Below are positions 63,685 to 64,000 of a DNA stretch of 64,000 bases, one piece after another (position 1 is the first letter of the stretch; every line of letters starts with the position of its first letter). The DNA is from Flavobacterium gelatinilyticum (GTDB lineage: Bacteria; Bacteroidota; Bacteroidia; Flavobacteriales; Flavobacteriaceae). The position numbers were made by a program, and so were the translations under genes. The notes beneath the pieces are model-generated. The model made no database searches. It was not told where the DNA came from and saw nothing but the letters and a program-made list of their open reading frames with translations. The stretch lies in NCBI RefSeq assembly GCF_027111295.1, contig NZ_CP114287.1:2852001-2916000 (forward strand), written 5' to 3'.

Positions 63685-64000
63685 TTGGTTGTTTTTGTTA
63701 AAACAATAAAGGCTTTTGTTTTTTAACCTTTACTGTCTTACAAATTTGAGATTTTTTTTTGACTTAAACAAGCTTTTTTAATCAAATAATCTATAAAAAA
63801 CGTTAAAAAATGTCTTTTTTCCGTTAAAAAACGTCTTACAAAATGACATTTTGAACTAAAGAAGGTTTTGTCTTACAAAAAATAACTGTTTTTCTGTTTC
63901 AATCTATCAAGGAACTGCTAATATTTAGGACCACTTTTAAAGCCAGACAGCTTCTTTATTTTTGATTTTTTCGGCTATTTTTAAAATATCTGATATTACT
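63685..64000. other. 316-base gap upstream of the Cys leader, with short repeats
   Basis: No gene seen. Two copies of a 16-base direct repeat (CGTTAAAAAATGTCTT at 63801-63816; CGTTAAAAAACGTCTT at 63822-63837) differ at one base and are 21 bases apart, about two helical turns. The 10-mer GTCTTACAAA occurs three times (63735, 63833, 63870). On the minus strand this reads TTTGTAAGAC, a -7-like box. Operators and stacked promoters for the leader transcript are likely. Confidence 0.5.

Overview
The window is a 64 kb piece of a Bacteroidota chromosome, most likely Flavobacterium or a close relative. Low GC, almost no Shine-Dalgarno sequences, promoters of the TTTG / TAnnTTTG type, a gldA gliding-motility ATPase, DUF3078 and DUF4374 proteins, SDDD-type lipoprotein export signals and many short palindromic intergenic repeats all point that way. 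It looks like ordinary core chromosome: I see no rRNA, tRNA, prophage, integrase or CRISPR array.

Layout. Positions 1-13 kb: the end of an RNase G gene, a secreted protein, pbpC and a giant alpha-2-macroglobulin lipoprotein. The last two are separated by a REP-associated tyrosine transposase (RAYT) that is bracketed by paired palindromes. Then come two small unknown genes and tadA. 13-19 kb: two overlapping TonB-like paralogues, dxs, a DUF3078 protein and a dGTPase. 19-24 kb: formate metabolism (OFA-type transporter, pflB, pflA). 23.5-26.5 kb: an Lrp/AsnC regulator divergent from metE, with an Lrp-like 15-bp operator in between. 26.5-31.7 kb: twin outer-membrane barrel proteins, gldA and an outer-membrane receptor. 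31.9-36.9 kb: a TonB receptor, DUF4374 lipoprotein and PepSY protein operon that resembles the Bacteroides XusABC xenosiderophore system. 37-41 kb: a PLP-dependent decarboxylase, a dicarboxylate/amino-acid symporter and a methyltransferase.

41-63.7 kb is almost wholly sulfur and methionine metabolism, nearly all on the minus strand. A SAM-I riboswitch precedes a split metH and metF. A sulfate assimilation operon runs cysH, cysD, cysN, a siroheme sulfite reductase with a C-terminal HEPN domain, cobA, a precorrin-2 dehydrogenase and a TrxR-like ferredoxin-NADP reductase. A TauE exporter and an Rrf2 regulator lie next to it. A second SAM-I riboswitch precedes metX, thrA, osmC and metZ. Upstream of that, near the right edge, a 33-codon reading frame ends in Cys-Val-Cys-Val-Cys just before a strong terminator. 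This looks like a cysteine-sensing leader peptide.

Together the genes take sulfate to sulfide (CysDN, CysH, sulfite reductase with its siroheme made in the same operon). Sulfide joins activated homoserine (ThrA, MetX, MetZ) to give homocysteine, which is methylated by MetE or by the split MetH with MetF. Control appears layered: riboswitches for SAM, an Lrp-type operator for metE, a candidate Rrf2 motif for sulfate uptake and a possible cysteine attenuator.

The observations most worth following are the Cys leader peptide with terminator, the RAYT with its flanking palindrome pairs and their relatives in the met operon, the HEPN-sulfite reductase fusion, the degenerate 50-bp tandem repeat that runs into the end of cobA, and a ParE/RelE-type toxin broken by a one-base shift beside an intact antitoxin.
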